A stretch of 42,219 bases of DNA from an uncultured Actinomycetes bacterium (lineage in GTDB: Bacteria; Actinomycetota; Thermoleophilia; Gaiellales; Gaiellaceae). Location of the stretch: NCBI GenBank assembly GCA_903930195.1, contig CAIYXH010000289.1:1-42219 (forward strand). The letters are read 5' to 3'. Shown here piece by piece: positions 31,773 through 39,083 of this stretch. The notes below the pieces were generated by a model, which was not told where the DNA came from, did not search any database, and was given only the letters and a program-made list of their open reading frames with translations. The position numbers and the translations under genes were made by a program. How positions within the stretch are numbered: the stretch's first letter is position 1; every line of letters begins with the position of its first letter.

Positions 31773-33232
31773 GCGCGCGGGCGCGGCTTGAGCGTCTGGA
31801 CGCGCAGCTTCCAGAAGGCGAAGACTGCCATCCGCATGAGCAGCCAACCGTGGCTGAAGCGGGAGATCTTCGTGTCGCCGTAGGTGCGCGGGTGGTAGCG
31901 AACCGGGAGGTCGACGATCTTCAGGTTCAGCCGAGAGGCCCCGAGGAGCAGGTCGAAGTCGCCGAACGGGTCGAAGTCGCCGAAGTACGAGCGTCCGGCC
32001 GCGATCTGCTCGTAGCGGTGACGCTCGAGCACCTTCGTGCCGCAGAGCGTGTCCTTGACGGGCTGCCCGAGCAGCGAGCCGAAGACGACCGAGAAGAGCT
32101 TGTTGCCGATGATGTTGAGGAAGCGCATCGCGCCCGGCTCGAGGCCGTAGACGAGGCGGGAGCCGTTGACGAACTCCGCCCGCCCCGTCGCGATCGCCTC
32201 GAGGAACGACGGCAGCTCCTGGGGGCGCACGGTGAGGTCGGCGTCGAGGATCATCAGCACGTCGTTGCGCGCTTGGGCGAAGCCGAGGCGGACGGCGTCG
32301 CCCTTGCCGCGGCCGGTCTGCTCGACGTAGACGATCTCGCGCTCGGGATGGAGCTCGATCTGGCGACGGATCTCGTCGGCCGTCCCGTCGGTCGAGTTGC
32401 CCTCGACGAAGATCAGCTCGCAGGCCGTCCCGATCACAGGAGTCTCCGCGACGATCCGCTCGATCATCCCCGCCTCGTTCTTCGCCGGCACGAGGATCGA
32501 GACCGAGAGCGGCCGCCGCTCGGCGCGCGGCTGCGGCCGGGCGACGATCCAGTACGAGAGGCAGAGATGCCGCACGCCCCAGACGTTCGCGAGGATGCCG
32601 TTGACGAGCGTCGAGAGGAGCGGGATCCGGGCGGGCAGCAGGATCCGGCGCGTCTGCGTCACCCGCTCGAGCCCGGCGAGCTGAAGGAGGTTCTCGACGT
32701 CCTCCGGGGTCACCCAGTTCCGCACGGGCGTCCGCCGCTTGAGACCGGCCAGCTCGAGGACACGCAGGGCGGGACGCCAGAGCTGGCTCCAGGAGTGGAT
32801 CACGATCCGTGTCTCGGGATGGGCGTGGCGCGCGGCGCTCTGGAACAGGCCGAGCAGGTCGTCGGCGTACGGGAGCAGGTCGGAGAGGACGACGTAGTCG
32901 AAGGTGCGCCCGAGGTCGATCGACTCGCCGGCGTCGTGGACGAACTCGAGCTCCGGATGGGCGCCGCGGGCGAGCGCGACCATCCCGCCGCTCACGTCCA
33001 CCCCGACGCCGTCGGCGGGGGCGAGCGCAGCGAGGAGATCGCCGTCGCCGCTGCCGAGCTCGAGCACCGAGGACCCGGCGGGGATCGTCGCCTCGTGGAT
33101 CGCCAGGACGAGCTCGTGGTAGCCGCGTCCGGGCCGCGAGCCGCGTGCCTGCCGCGTCGCGATCTCGTCGAAGGCCCGGGCGACATCGTCGTACGCCGCC
33201 GCAGGCGTGGGCTGCACTGCCAGCTCGCTCAC
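31769..33232 (-). CDS. Methyltransferase-GT2 fusion protein
   Basis: A 487-aa two-domain enzyme. Residues 1 to about 235 form a SAM methyltransferase with VLELGSGDGDLLAAL and VVLSDLLPYADD. From about 242 a GT2 domain of DPM1 type begins: VSILVPAKNEAGM, EGNSTDGTADE, and ILDADLTVRP (DAD at 330-332). GDFDPFGDFDLLLGASR is close to the acceptor region of glucosyl/mannosyl-phosphoprenol synthases. Making and methylating a lipid-linked sugar with one protein is a reasonable inference. The GTG at 33232 has a TAAGCT box 7 nt upstream. Confidence 0.88.
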   Translation of the reverse strand: MSELAVQPTPAAAYDDVARAFDEIATRQARGSRPGRGYHELVLAIHEATIPAGSSVLELGSGDGDLLAALAPADGVGVDVSGGMVALARGAHPELEFVHDAGESIDLGRTFDYVVLSDLLPYADDLLGLFQSAARHAHPETRIVIHSWSQLWRPALRVLELAGLKRRTPVRNWVTPEDVENLLQLAGLERVTQTRRILLPARIPLLSTLVNGILANVWGVRHLCLSYWIVARPQPRAERRPLSVSILVPAKNEAGMIERIVAETPVIGTACELIFVEGNSTDGTADEIRRQIELHPEREIVYVEQTGRGKGDAVRLGFAQARNDVLMILDADLTVRPQELPSFLEAIATGRAEFVNGSRLVYGLEPGAMRFLNIIGNKLFSVVFGSLLGQPVKDTLCGTKVLERHRYEQIAAGRSYFGDFDPFGDFDLLLGASRLNLKIVDLPVRYHPRTYGDTKISRFSHGWLLMRMAVFAFWKLRVQTLKPRPRA

Positions 33233-33239
33233 CGCGGTG

Positions 33240-33245
33240 AGCTTA
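33240..33245 (-). promoter_or_regulatory. -10 box, methyltransferase-GT2 promoter (leaderless)
   Basis: TAAGCT on the minus strand, 7 nt before GTG 33232, between this gene and the end of the upstream WxL-like gene at 33259. Confidence 0.5.
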
Positions 33246-33258
33246 GAGCCAGCGTCAG

Positions 33259-33681
33259 CTAGGCGACGCTGAAGGAGACCGGCACGCCGTCGCCGGAAGA
33301 GGCCGCGACGGTGACGACCAGCTGGATCACGCCCATGCCGGTGTTCGGCGCGACGTGGAGGATCGTCCCGCCCTGGGCCGGGCCGGAGGCCTTGGGCAGG
33401 GTGCAGGTCGAGTTGGCGGCGCAGCGGGCCGTGATCGAGGTCACGGTGACGGGCTTCGACGAATCGACGTGGAGCGACCAGCCGGCGCCGCTGCCGCGTG
33501 CGTCGGTGACGGTCACCGGAATCGCGACCGTCTTCCCGGTCGCGGTGGAGCTCGCCGGCGCCGAGAGCGAGAGCTGCCCCGCCTTGAGGCCGACCGTGAC
33601 GATCACGTTGCCGGCGAACGCAGGCGCGGAGAGCGCGAGAGCGGCGACGAGAGTGACGAGTCCGAGGCGTGCGAGCGTCAT
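33259..33681 (-). CDS. Secreted WxL-like protein (short)
   Basis: A 140-aa exported protein with signal peptide MTLARLGLVTLVAALALSAPAFA. It has a WxL-type tryptophan in DARGSGAGWSLHV and an NTGMG turn, both shared with the protein at 35382-35933 (DARGTGGGWNLTL, NTGMG). WxL domains in Firmicutes bind peptidoglycan or the cell surface. Two Cys in the middle (ARCAANSTC) could form a disulphide. ATG 33681 is chosen because it opens the signal peptide. No -10 box or ribosome site lies close upstream, only a structured 182-nt gap. Confidence 0.7.
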   Translation of the reverse strand: MTLARLGLVTLVAALALSAPAFAGNVIVTVGLKAGQLSLSAPASSTATGKTVAIPVTVTDARGSGAGWSLHVDSSKPVTVTSITARCAANSTCTLPKASGPAQGGTILHVAPNTGMGVIQLVVTVAASSGDGVPVSFSVA

Positions 33682-33863
33682 ACCCGACTGATGTCGGCGC
33701 AGTGCGACGGCCGCCCGATCACCGGAGCGGCGTGCGTCTCCTCCCCCGAACGGGTGAGTCGTCGCCCAGCCCGAGCTTGGCCTTCCCCCTGCGTCGGTCC
33801 CCACCGACACCACCTCCCGCCCCAGGTTCTACAGCTTCGGGCGGGCGTTGTCTACTCGGAGGG
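33682..33863 (-). promoter_or_regulatory. Structured 182-nt gap upstream of the short WxL-like gene
   Basis: This is the longest non-coding gap of the window. In the minus sense it can form a 7-bp CCCGCCC/GGGCGGG stem (plus 33816-33822 with 33839-33845) and GTCGGT-gggg-ACCGAC (33793-33808). It can also form a small CCCG/CGGG stem (33745-33754). It may be a 5' leader, a processing site between the anchor and WxL genes, or a terminator with read-through. I found no match to riboswitch cores that I know. Confidence 0.4.
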
Positions 33864-35324
33864 CTAAGAGCTCGCGCGATCGGCGAGCATCGCGGCCTCG
33901 CTGATGTCCTTCGCGAGAACCTGCACGCCGCAATTGCGGCAGCGGTGCGGATAGCGCATGACGCCGTCGGCGCCGAGCTGGCCGTTGTCCCAGTCGACGT
34001 CCCAGTAGTGGAACGGGACGCAGGCCGCGGTGCGGGTGGGGGCCGGCGCCGGCGCTATGGGCTCCGGCGCGACAGGTGGCATCGGAGCAGGAGCGGGAAT
34101 CGGAGCCGGGGCCGGAGGCGCAGGTGCGGCGACCGGCGCCGGGAGGATGGGGGGTGCGGCTTCGGCCGGAGGCGCAGGCGGAGCGGCAGGAGCCGAGAGC
34201 CGGCCCAGGCGCTCGGGCGACGGTGGGACGCTCGCAGCGGTGCGCTCCGTCGTCCGGCGGCGCGGCGGCTCGCTGCGCCGGTCGTCGCGCCTGCGGCCGC
34301 GGCGGGTCAGCAGCAGGATCACGATCACGAGCAGAAGGAGCACGACGATGCCGGCGCCGCCGTAGATGTAGGTCGTGTTCGTGCCGCTCGAGGAGGCGAG
34401 GAGGCCGGGGGTCGTCTGTGTCGGCTTCGAGGACTGGAAGACCTGCTGGACGTTCTGCTTGCTGACCGAGAAGGTCGGCGTCGAGGTTGCCGTCAGCGTC
34501 GCGGTGCCGGCGGCTGCGCCGGTTCCGCCCTTGAGGTAGTTCAGCGTCACCGCGGCGGCGTAGTCGCCCGGGCCGAGCGCCTTCTTCAGCTCGACGGGGA
34601 AGTCGATCGCCGTGTGGGGCAGGAACGTGTCCATCGTGAACGGGATCGTCTGGAGCGCCGCGCCGGTCTTGTCCTCGATCGTGACCTTGCCGGTCGGCTT
34701 CGCGAGCACGTTGCCGTTGTTCGCGACGTGGATCAGCACTTGCTGGTGACCCTTGCTCCCGCCGATCTCGGCGCTCGAGATCGCGAACTTCGCCGCGAGC
34801 GCGCCGGGGACGTTGACCTGGACGGCGACGATCGAGAGGTTCCGCACCTTGATCTGGACGTTCGCCTTCTGCTTGGACTTGGCGCTCTGCGTCTCCTGGA
34901 CGGTCTCGGCGACGATGCCGCCGACGTACTGTCCTGCGGCCGCTCCCGCCGGGAGCTGGACCGTGAAGTTGACGACTTGGCGCTGGCCCGGCTTCAGCGT
35001 CGCCTGCGCGTGGTCGAGGGTGATCCAGGTGCCGACCTCGGTCGGCTTCGCATCCGTGAGATAGACCGCGCCGGTGGTGCTGCCGGTCGTCGCATCGGCC
35101 GGATAGAGCTTGACGACACCCGTGCGGTCGCCGGTGTTCGTGACGGCGACGGCACCGTGCTCGACCGCGCCGGCGGAGCCCTGGTAGACGAAGTAGCCGA
35201 GCTTCGGGTTGCCGATCGCGCGCAGGCCGAAGGCCGGCCCCTGCGGCGGCGTGGTGGCCGCGAGCGCGGCGGGGGCCGCGGCGAGGGCGGCGAGGCTCAG
35301 GAAGATGGTGAGGAAGCGGCGCAT
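33864..35324 (-). CDS. DUF916-type WxL-interacting membrane protein with cytoplasmic Pro-rich, Cys-containing tail
   Basis: 486 aa. The signal peptide ends near residue 22-23 (LAA-TTPPQ). Residues about 30-170 match the DUF916 pattern: LRAIGNPKLGYFVYQ, PGQRQVVNFTVQLP, and GQYVGGIVAET. A second beta domain (about 170-285) resembles the C-terminal (DUF3324-like) part of WxL-interacting proteins. One helix spans about 319-340, followed by an Arg stretch. A Pro/Ala-rich linker (about 364-430) leads to a final domain with C435, C462 and C465 (HRCRNCGVQ), a likely metal site. Firmicute relatives end shortly after the helix; this cytoplasmic extension is unusual. The ATG at 35324 has a TAAGCT box 7 nt upstream. 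Confidence 0.8.
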   Translation of the reverse strand: MRRFLTIFLSLAALAAAPAALAATTPPQGPAFGLRAIGNPKLGYFVYQGSAGAVEHGAVAVTNTGDRTGVVKLYPADATTGSTTGAVYLTDAKPTEVGTWITLDHAQATLKPGQRQVVNFTVQLPAGAAAGQYVGGIVAETVQETQSAKSKQKANVQIKVRNLSIVAVQVNVPGALAAKFAISSAEIGGSKGHQQVLIHVANNGNVLAKPTGKVTIEDKTGAALQTIPFTMDTFLPHTAIDFPVELKKALGPGDYAAAVTLNYLKGGTGAAAGTATLTATSTPTFSVSKQNVQQVFQSSKPTQTTPGLLASSSGTNTTYIYGGAGIVVLLLLVIVILLLTRRGRRRDDRRSEPPRRRTTERTAASVPPSPERLGRLSAPAAPPAPPAEAAPPILPAPVAAPAPPAPAPIPAPAPMPPVAPEPIAPAPAPTRTAACVPFHYWDVDWDNGQLGADGVMRYPHRCRNCGVQVLAKDISEAAMLADRASS

Positions 35325-35331
35325 GGGCGGA

Positions 35332-35337
35332 AGCTTA
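35332..35337 (-). promoter_or_regulatory. -10 box, DUF916-type gene (leaderless)
   Basis: TAAGCT on the minus strand, 7 nt before ATG 35324, in the 57-bp gap after the WxL gene. Confidence 0.5.
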
Positions 35338-35381
35338 GGGCCGAAGCGGCTGGTGCGCGACCCTTTTTTGCGTACGGCGAA

Positions 35382-35933
35382 TCAGGGACCTGCGACGGCG
35401 GCGACGGTCAGCGTGCTCGAGTACGTCCCGGCGTAGGAGTTCCCCGGAACGCTCACGGCAATCGTCGGGGTGATCGTGAACGAGCCCATTCCGGTGTTGG
35501 CGGCAGCGTTGAAGAACTTGACCGCCGCCGGGGCGGTGGCGCCGGCGGGATCGGCGACCGGGAAGGTGACGGCGTTCGTCGGATTCGTGCAGGTGACGCC
35601 CGTCGTGCACCCGGCGGTGACCGCTGTGAGCGACGAGGCCGTCGTCGCGAGCGTGCGCGTTCCCGTCGTGAAGGTGGTAGAGGTGAGGGTGAGGTTCCAG
35701 CCGCCGCCGGTCCCGCGCGCGTCGACGATCGTCAGCGGCACGGTGTAATTGACCGTCTGGTCGGTGCCGTCGAGCGTCGCTGCGAATGTGGCGGTCGTGC
35801 CCGAGGTCAGCGTGACCGAGCCTGCGCCCGTGACCGTGCCCGACGCCGTCACGGTTGCGGCGGTCGCGACGGCAGCCACCGCGAGGGTCGCGGTGGCGAA
35901 CAGCAGGATGGCAATCGCCCTCTTCATGGACAA
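35382..35933 (-). CDS. Secreted WxL-domain protein
   Basis: A 183-aa exported protein, signal peptide about residues 1-26 (ending VATAA). The first W-x-L is GGGWNLTLTS, and the C-terminal YAGTYSSTLTVAAVAGP matches the typical WxL-domain ending. The sequence is very rich in Thr, Ala and Val. I keep the TTG start at 35933 because GGGAG lies 7 nt upstream; ATG 35927 is an alternative. A cell-wall-binding surface protein is expected, working with the DUF916 protein next to it. A 48-nt gap separates it from that gene. Confidence 0.82.
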   Translation of the reverse strand: MSMKRAIAILLFATATLAVAAVATAATVTASGTVTGAGSVTLTSGTTATFAATLDGTDQTVNYTVPLTIVDARGTGGGWNLTLTSTTFTTGTRTLATTASSLTAVTAGCTTGVTCTNPTNAVTFPVADPAGATAPAAVKFFNAAANTGMGSFTITPTIAVSVPGNSYAGTYSSTLTVAAVAGP

Positions 35934-36011
35934 AAGTGTTCTCCCGGTCCGTTACAGAGACGGAAGCGGCCGGTATGAAACGAGGGAGGACCCGTTGCAA
36001 GGACTCTGTGA

Positions 36012-36029
36012 GGAACCGGAAGGGGTTCC
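36012..36029. promoter_or_regulatory. Inverted repeat, possible operator
   Basis: GGAACC-ggaagg-GGTTCC, a symmetrical 18-bp element in the divergent 122-bp region between the WxL gene and the UDP-xylose synthase gene, 12 nt upstream of the latter's -10 box. Could bind a dimeric regulator. Confidence 0.4.
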
Positions 36030-36040
36030 GGTCGCCCGAG

Positions 36041-36046
36041 TAGGAT
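36041..36046 (+). promoter_or_regulatory. -10 box, uxs promoter
   Basis: TAGGAT, 9 nt before ATG 36056. Confidence 0.5.
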
Positions 36047-36055
36047 GCGCCGACG

Positions 36056-36997
36056 ATGACGACCTCCGTTGTGACCGGTGGCGCCGGCTTTCTCGGCTCG
36101 CACCTCTGTGATTACCTCCTCGCGCACGACCACCGGGTCATCTGCGTCGACAACCTCGAGACGGGCTCGCTCGAGAACGTCGAGCATCTGCGGGACACGG
36201 CCTTCACGTTCGTCTACCAGGACGTCGTCGACGGCATCTGGGTCGATGAGCCCGTCGACTTCGTCTTCCACCTCGCGAGCCCCGCGAGCCCGATCGACTA
36301 TCTGCGGCTGCCGCTCCAGACGCTCAAGGTCGGCTCGCACGGGACGCAGAACGCGCTCGGGCTCGCCAAGTGGAAGCGGGCGCGCTTCCTGATCAGCTCG
36401 ACGAGCGAGGTCTACGGCGACCCGCAGGTCCACCCCCAGCCCGAGACCTACTGGGGGAACGTCAACCCCATCGGTCCGCGGGGCGTCTACGACGAGGCCA
36501 AGCGCTACGCGGAGGCCCTCACGATGGCCTACCACAAGCAGCAGGGCGTCAATACCGCGATTGCGCGGATCTTCAATACCTACGGCCCGCGCATGCGCCG
36601 CAACGACGGCCGCGCGACCGTGACGTTTCTCCACCAGGCCCTCGAGGGTAAGCCGTTGACAGTGTTCGGCGATGGCTCGCAGACCCGGTCCCTCTGTTAT
36701 GTGGACGACCTCATTCGCGGGCTGTACCTGCTCGCGTGCTCCGACGAGCATCTGCCCGTGAACATCGGAAATCCCGATCGCGAGATCACGATGCTCGACC
36801 TGGCTCAGGCAAGCATCCGCGTCACCGGTTCGAGCAGCGAGATCGTCTTCGAGGCTCTTCCGACCGACGATCCCCTCGTCCGCCGCCCGGACATCACCCG
36901 GGCGCGTGAGATCCTCGGCTGGGAGCCGGAGATCGACCTGGACGAAGGGATGCGGCGCTGGGTGCGCGCCCTCGGCCGGGAGCCGGTCGCCGGCTAG
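36056..36997 (+). CDS. uxs: UDP-glucuronate decarboxylase (UDP-xylose synthase)
   Basis: A 313-aa SDR converting UDP-glucuronate to UDP-xylose. The NAD loop is GGAGFLG, and T116, E118, Y145 and K149 (STSEVYG, YDEAK) are the four catalytic residues of the family. HLASPASPIDY, LQTLKVGS and RIFNTYGPRM are characteristic of UXS. Length fits. It implies that xylose is part of the glycan. A UDP-glucose dehydrogenase, needed to supply the substrate, is not in the window. The stop TAG shares one base with the GTG start of the glycoside hydrolase (TAGTG). Confidence 0.94.
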   Translation: MTTSVVTGGAGFLGSHLCDYLLAHDHRVICVDNLETGSLENVEHLRDTAFTFVYQDVVDGIWVDEPVDFVFHLASPASPIDYLRLPLQTLKVGSHGTQNALGLAKWKRARFLISSTSEVYGDPQVHPQPETYWGNVNPIGPRGVYDEAKRYAEALTMAYHKQQGVNTAIARIFNTYGPRMRRNDGRATVTFLHQALEGKPLTVFGDGSQTRSLCYVDDLIRGLYLLACSDEHLPVNIGNPDREITMLDLAQASIRVTGSSSEIVFEALPTDDPLVRRPDITRAREILGWEPEIDLDEGMRRWVRALGREPVAG

Positions 36998-38151
36998 TGC
37001 GCTTCCTCAACCGGGCGGTGTGGGGCGCGATCGTGACGATCGCGGCGGTGTTCGCTACCTCGGCGCAGCCTGCCTCGGCATCGAAGTACCTCCGCGCCGG
37101 GATCTACGACGAGGCCCAGGTCCTCTACGGGCCGACCGACCAGACGATCGCGACCTTCAAGGAGCTGCACGTCAAGGAGCTCCGCGTCAATCTCTACTGG
37201 GGAGGTCAGTACGGCGTGGCGGCAGCGCACGCGCCCACGCACGCCACCGACCCCGGCGACGCCGCCTACAACTGGTCGATCTACGACCGGCTGGTGCGTG
37301 CGGCCGCCGCCGCGAAGATCTACGTCGTCTTCTCGATCTACGGCACCCCGACCTGGGCAAACGGCGGCAAGGCACGGAATGTCGCCCCGACGAACGCGAC
37401 GCTCCTCCGGAACTTCGCCTATGCCGCCGCCCGTCGCTACAGCGGCACCTACACACCCGCCGGCACCACGAGCCCGCTCCCCGCGGTCAAGGACTGGATG
37501 GCCTGGAACGAGCCGAACAACCCGGTGTTCCTCGTGCCCCAGTACACGAAGGTCAAGGGGAAGTGGGTCATCGAGAGCGCGATCAACTACGCGAAGATCT
37601 GCAACGCCGTCTACAACGGCGTGCACGCGACGCTCATCAGGAGCGAGCGGGTCGCCTGTGGCGTGACCGCCCCCCGCGGCAACAACAACCCGAACAGCAG
37701 CCGGCCTTCCGTCGCACCGCTCGCCTTCCTCAAGGCGGTCAAGGCCGACGGTCTCAAGACGTTCGATGCCTGGGCCCATCATCCGTATCCCGCCGATCCC
37801 GGCGAGCTGCCGTCAGGGCACGACGGGCAGGGCTCGGTCGACCTCGGCAACATCGACGAGCTGATCACGCTGCTGACGACGCTCTACGGCAACAAGCGCG
37901 TCTGGATCACCGAGTACGGCTACCAGACGAACCCGCCCGACGACCTCGTCGGCGTGAGCGACGCCAAGCAGGCCGCGTATCTCAAGCAGGCGTTCGAGAT
38001 CGCCTACAAGAACCCCCGCATCGACATGATGCTCTGGTTCCTGTTGAAGGACGAGCCGTCGCTCGCCGGCTGGCAGTCGGGCCTGATCACCGTGAACGGG
38101 GTGCATAAGCCCTCGTTCGCGGCGTTCATGCAGATCGCGAAGACCGTCTAG
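36997..38151 (+). CDS. Secreted clan GH-A glycoside hydrolase
   Basis: A 384-aa exported protein with signal peptide about residues 1-29 (QPASAS). The fold is a (beta/alpha)8 barrel of clan GH-A: WMAWNEPNNP gives the acid/base Glu172 and VWITEYGYQT the nucleophile Glu306. HHPYP after strand 6 is also typical (GH39/GH5-like). It is probably an endo- or exo-glycosidase that trims or releases the polysaccharide made by this locus. Co-transcription with uxs suggests xylose or a related residue in its target, but this is inference. The stop overlaps that of the convergent epimerase (CTAG). Confidence 0.83.
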   Translation: MRFLNRAVWGAIVTIAAVFATSAQPASASKYLRAGIYDEAQVLYGPTDQTIATFKELHVKELRVNLYWGGQYGVAAAHAPTHATDPGDAAYNWSIYDRLVRAAAAAKIYVVFSIYGTPTWANGGKARNVAPTNATLLRNFAYAAARRYSGTYTPAGTTSPLPAVKDWMAWNEPNNPVFLVPQYTKVKGKWVIESAINYAKICNAVYNGVHATLIRSERVACGVTAPRGNNNPNSSRPSVAPLAFLKAVKADGLKTFDAWAHHPYPADPGELPSGHDGQGSVDLGNIDELITLLTTLYGNKRVWITEYGYQTNPPDDLVGVSDAKQAAYLKQAFEIAYKNPRIDMMLWFLLKDEPSLAGWQSGLITVNGVHKPSFAAFMQIAKTV

Positions 38152-39083
38152 CCGCGGAGGCCGGGAAACGCCTCGACGGTGCGACGGATCCCCTCGGCCA
38201 GATCGACCGTCGGCGCGTAGCCGAGCACCTCGCGGGCCAGGGAGACGTCGGCGAAGGAGTCACGGATGTCGCCGGCCCGGGGCGGCTCGAAGGTCTTCTC
38301 CACCGGCAGGCCGAGCGTCTCGCCGATCAGGTCGGCCACGACGTTGACGCTCTCGGGGGCGCTGGCCGCGATGTTGAAGATCCGGCCGTTCGCATCGGGG
38401 ACGTCCGCTGCCCGTATGGTCGCGTCGACGACGTTCGCCACGTACGTGAAGTCACGCGACTGGCCGCCGTCGCCGTAGATCCGGATCGGGAGGCCCTGGG
38501 CGATCGCGTCGATGAACCGGGGGATCACCGCGGCGTACTCCGAGTGCGGGCTCTGGCGGGGGCCGAAGACGTTGAAGTAGCGGAGCACGACGGTCTCGAA
38601 GCGGTCGTAGACGCGGCTGAAGCTGACGCAGTACCGCTCCGCCGCGAGCTTCGCGACGCCGTAGGGCGAGATCGGGTCCGGCGGCATCGCCTCGGCGAGC
38701 GGCAGCACGTTCGTCGAGCCGTAGATCGACGAACTCGACGAGAAGATCACGCGCCGGACGCCCTCGTCGCGCGCGGCGAGGAGCACGTTGAGTGTCCCGT
38801 CGACGTTGACGGCGTTCGAGGTGAGCGGGTCGCCCACCGAGCGGGGGACGGAGCCGAGGGCACCGAGGTGGTAGACGACCTCGACCCCCTTGACGGCGCG
38901 GTGGACACGCTCGTAGGAGCGGAGCTCGCCTTCGACGACGTCGGCGTCCGTCCCCTCGAGGTTCGCCCGGCTGCCGGTCGAGAAGTTGTCGAGGACGCGG
39001 ACGTCGTCGCCGCGCTCGAGCAGAGCCCGGACGAGGTTCGACCCGATGAAGCCGCCGCCGCCGGTCACGAGGACGCGCGTCAT
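38148..39083 (-). CDS. UDP-sugar 4-epimerase (WbpP/TviC-like)
   Basis: A 311-aa extended SDR. The NAD loop is TGGGGFIG, SSSSSIYG forms the Ser strand, and Tyr141/Lys145 give YGVAK. GSVPRSVGDPLTSNAVNVDG and RYFNVFGPRQ are close to WbpP/TviC, the UDP-GlcNAc(A) 4-epimerases of O-antigen and Vi capsule synthesis. It would provide a GalNAc-type nucleotide sugar. ATG 39083 overlaps the ligase stop as ATGA, so both share a transcript. Substrate specificity is inferred from similarity only. Confidence 0.88.
   Translation of the reverse strand: MTRVLVTGGGGFIGSNLVRALLERGDDVRVLDNFSTGSRANLEGTDADVVEGELRSYERVHRAVKGVEVVYHLGALGSVPRSVGDPLTSNAVNVDGTLNVLLAARDEGVRRVIFSSSSSIYGSTNVLPLAEAMPPDPISPYGVAKLAAERYCVSFSRVYDRFETVVLRYFNVFGPRQSPHSEYAAVIPRFIDAIAQGLPIRIYGDGGQSRDFTYVANVVDATIRAADVPDANGRIFNIAASAPESVNVVADLIGETLGLPVEKTFEPPRAGDIRDSFADVSLAREVLGYAPTVDLAEGIRRTVEAFPGLRG

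Noticed and set aside
33682..33863. Known riboswitch (c-di-GMP, c-di-AMP, cobalamin or glycine type)
   Set aside because: Stems are present but I could not find the conserved core sequences of these classes in the minus sense.
35364..35369. T6 run as an intrinsic terminator on the plus strand
   Set aside because: No plus-strand gene ends there and only a 4-bp stem precedes it.
33669..35978. Long plus-strand open frame (769 codons) opposite the WxL/DUF916 genes
   Set aside because: Its translation is Arg/Gly/Asp-rich low complexity without domains, whereas the minus strand encodes recognisable signal peptides, DUF916 and WxL motifs. It is an antisense shadow of GC-rich codons.
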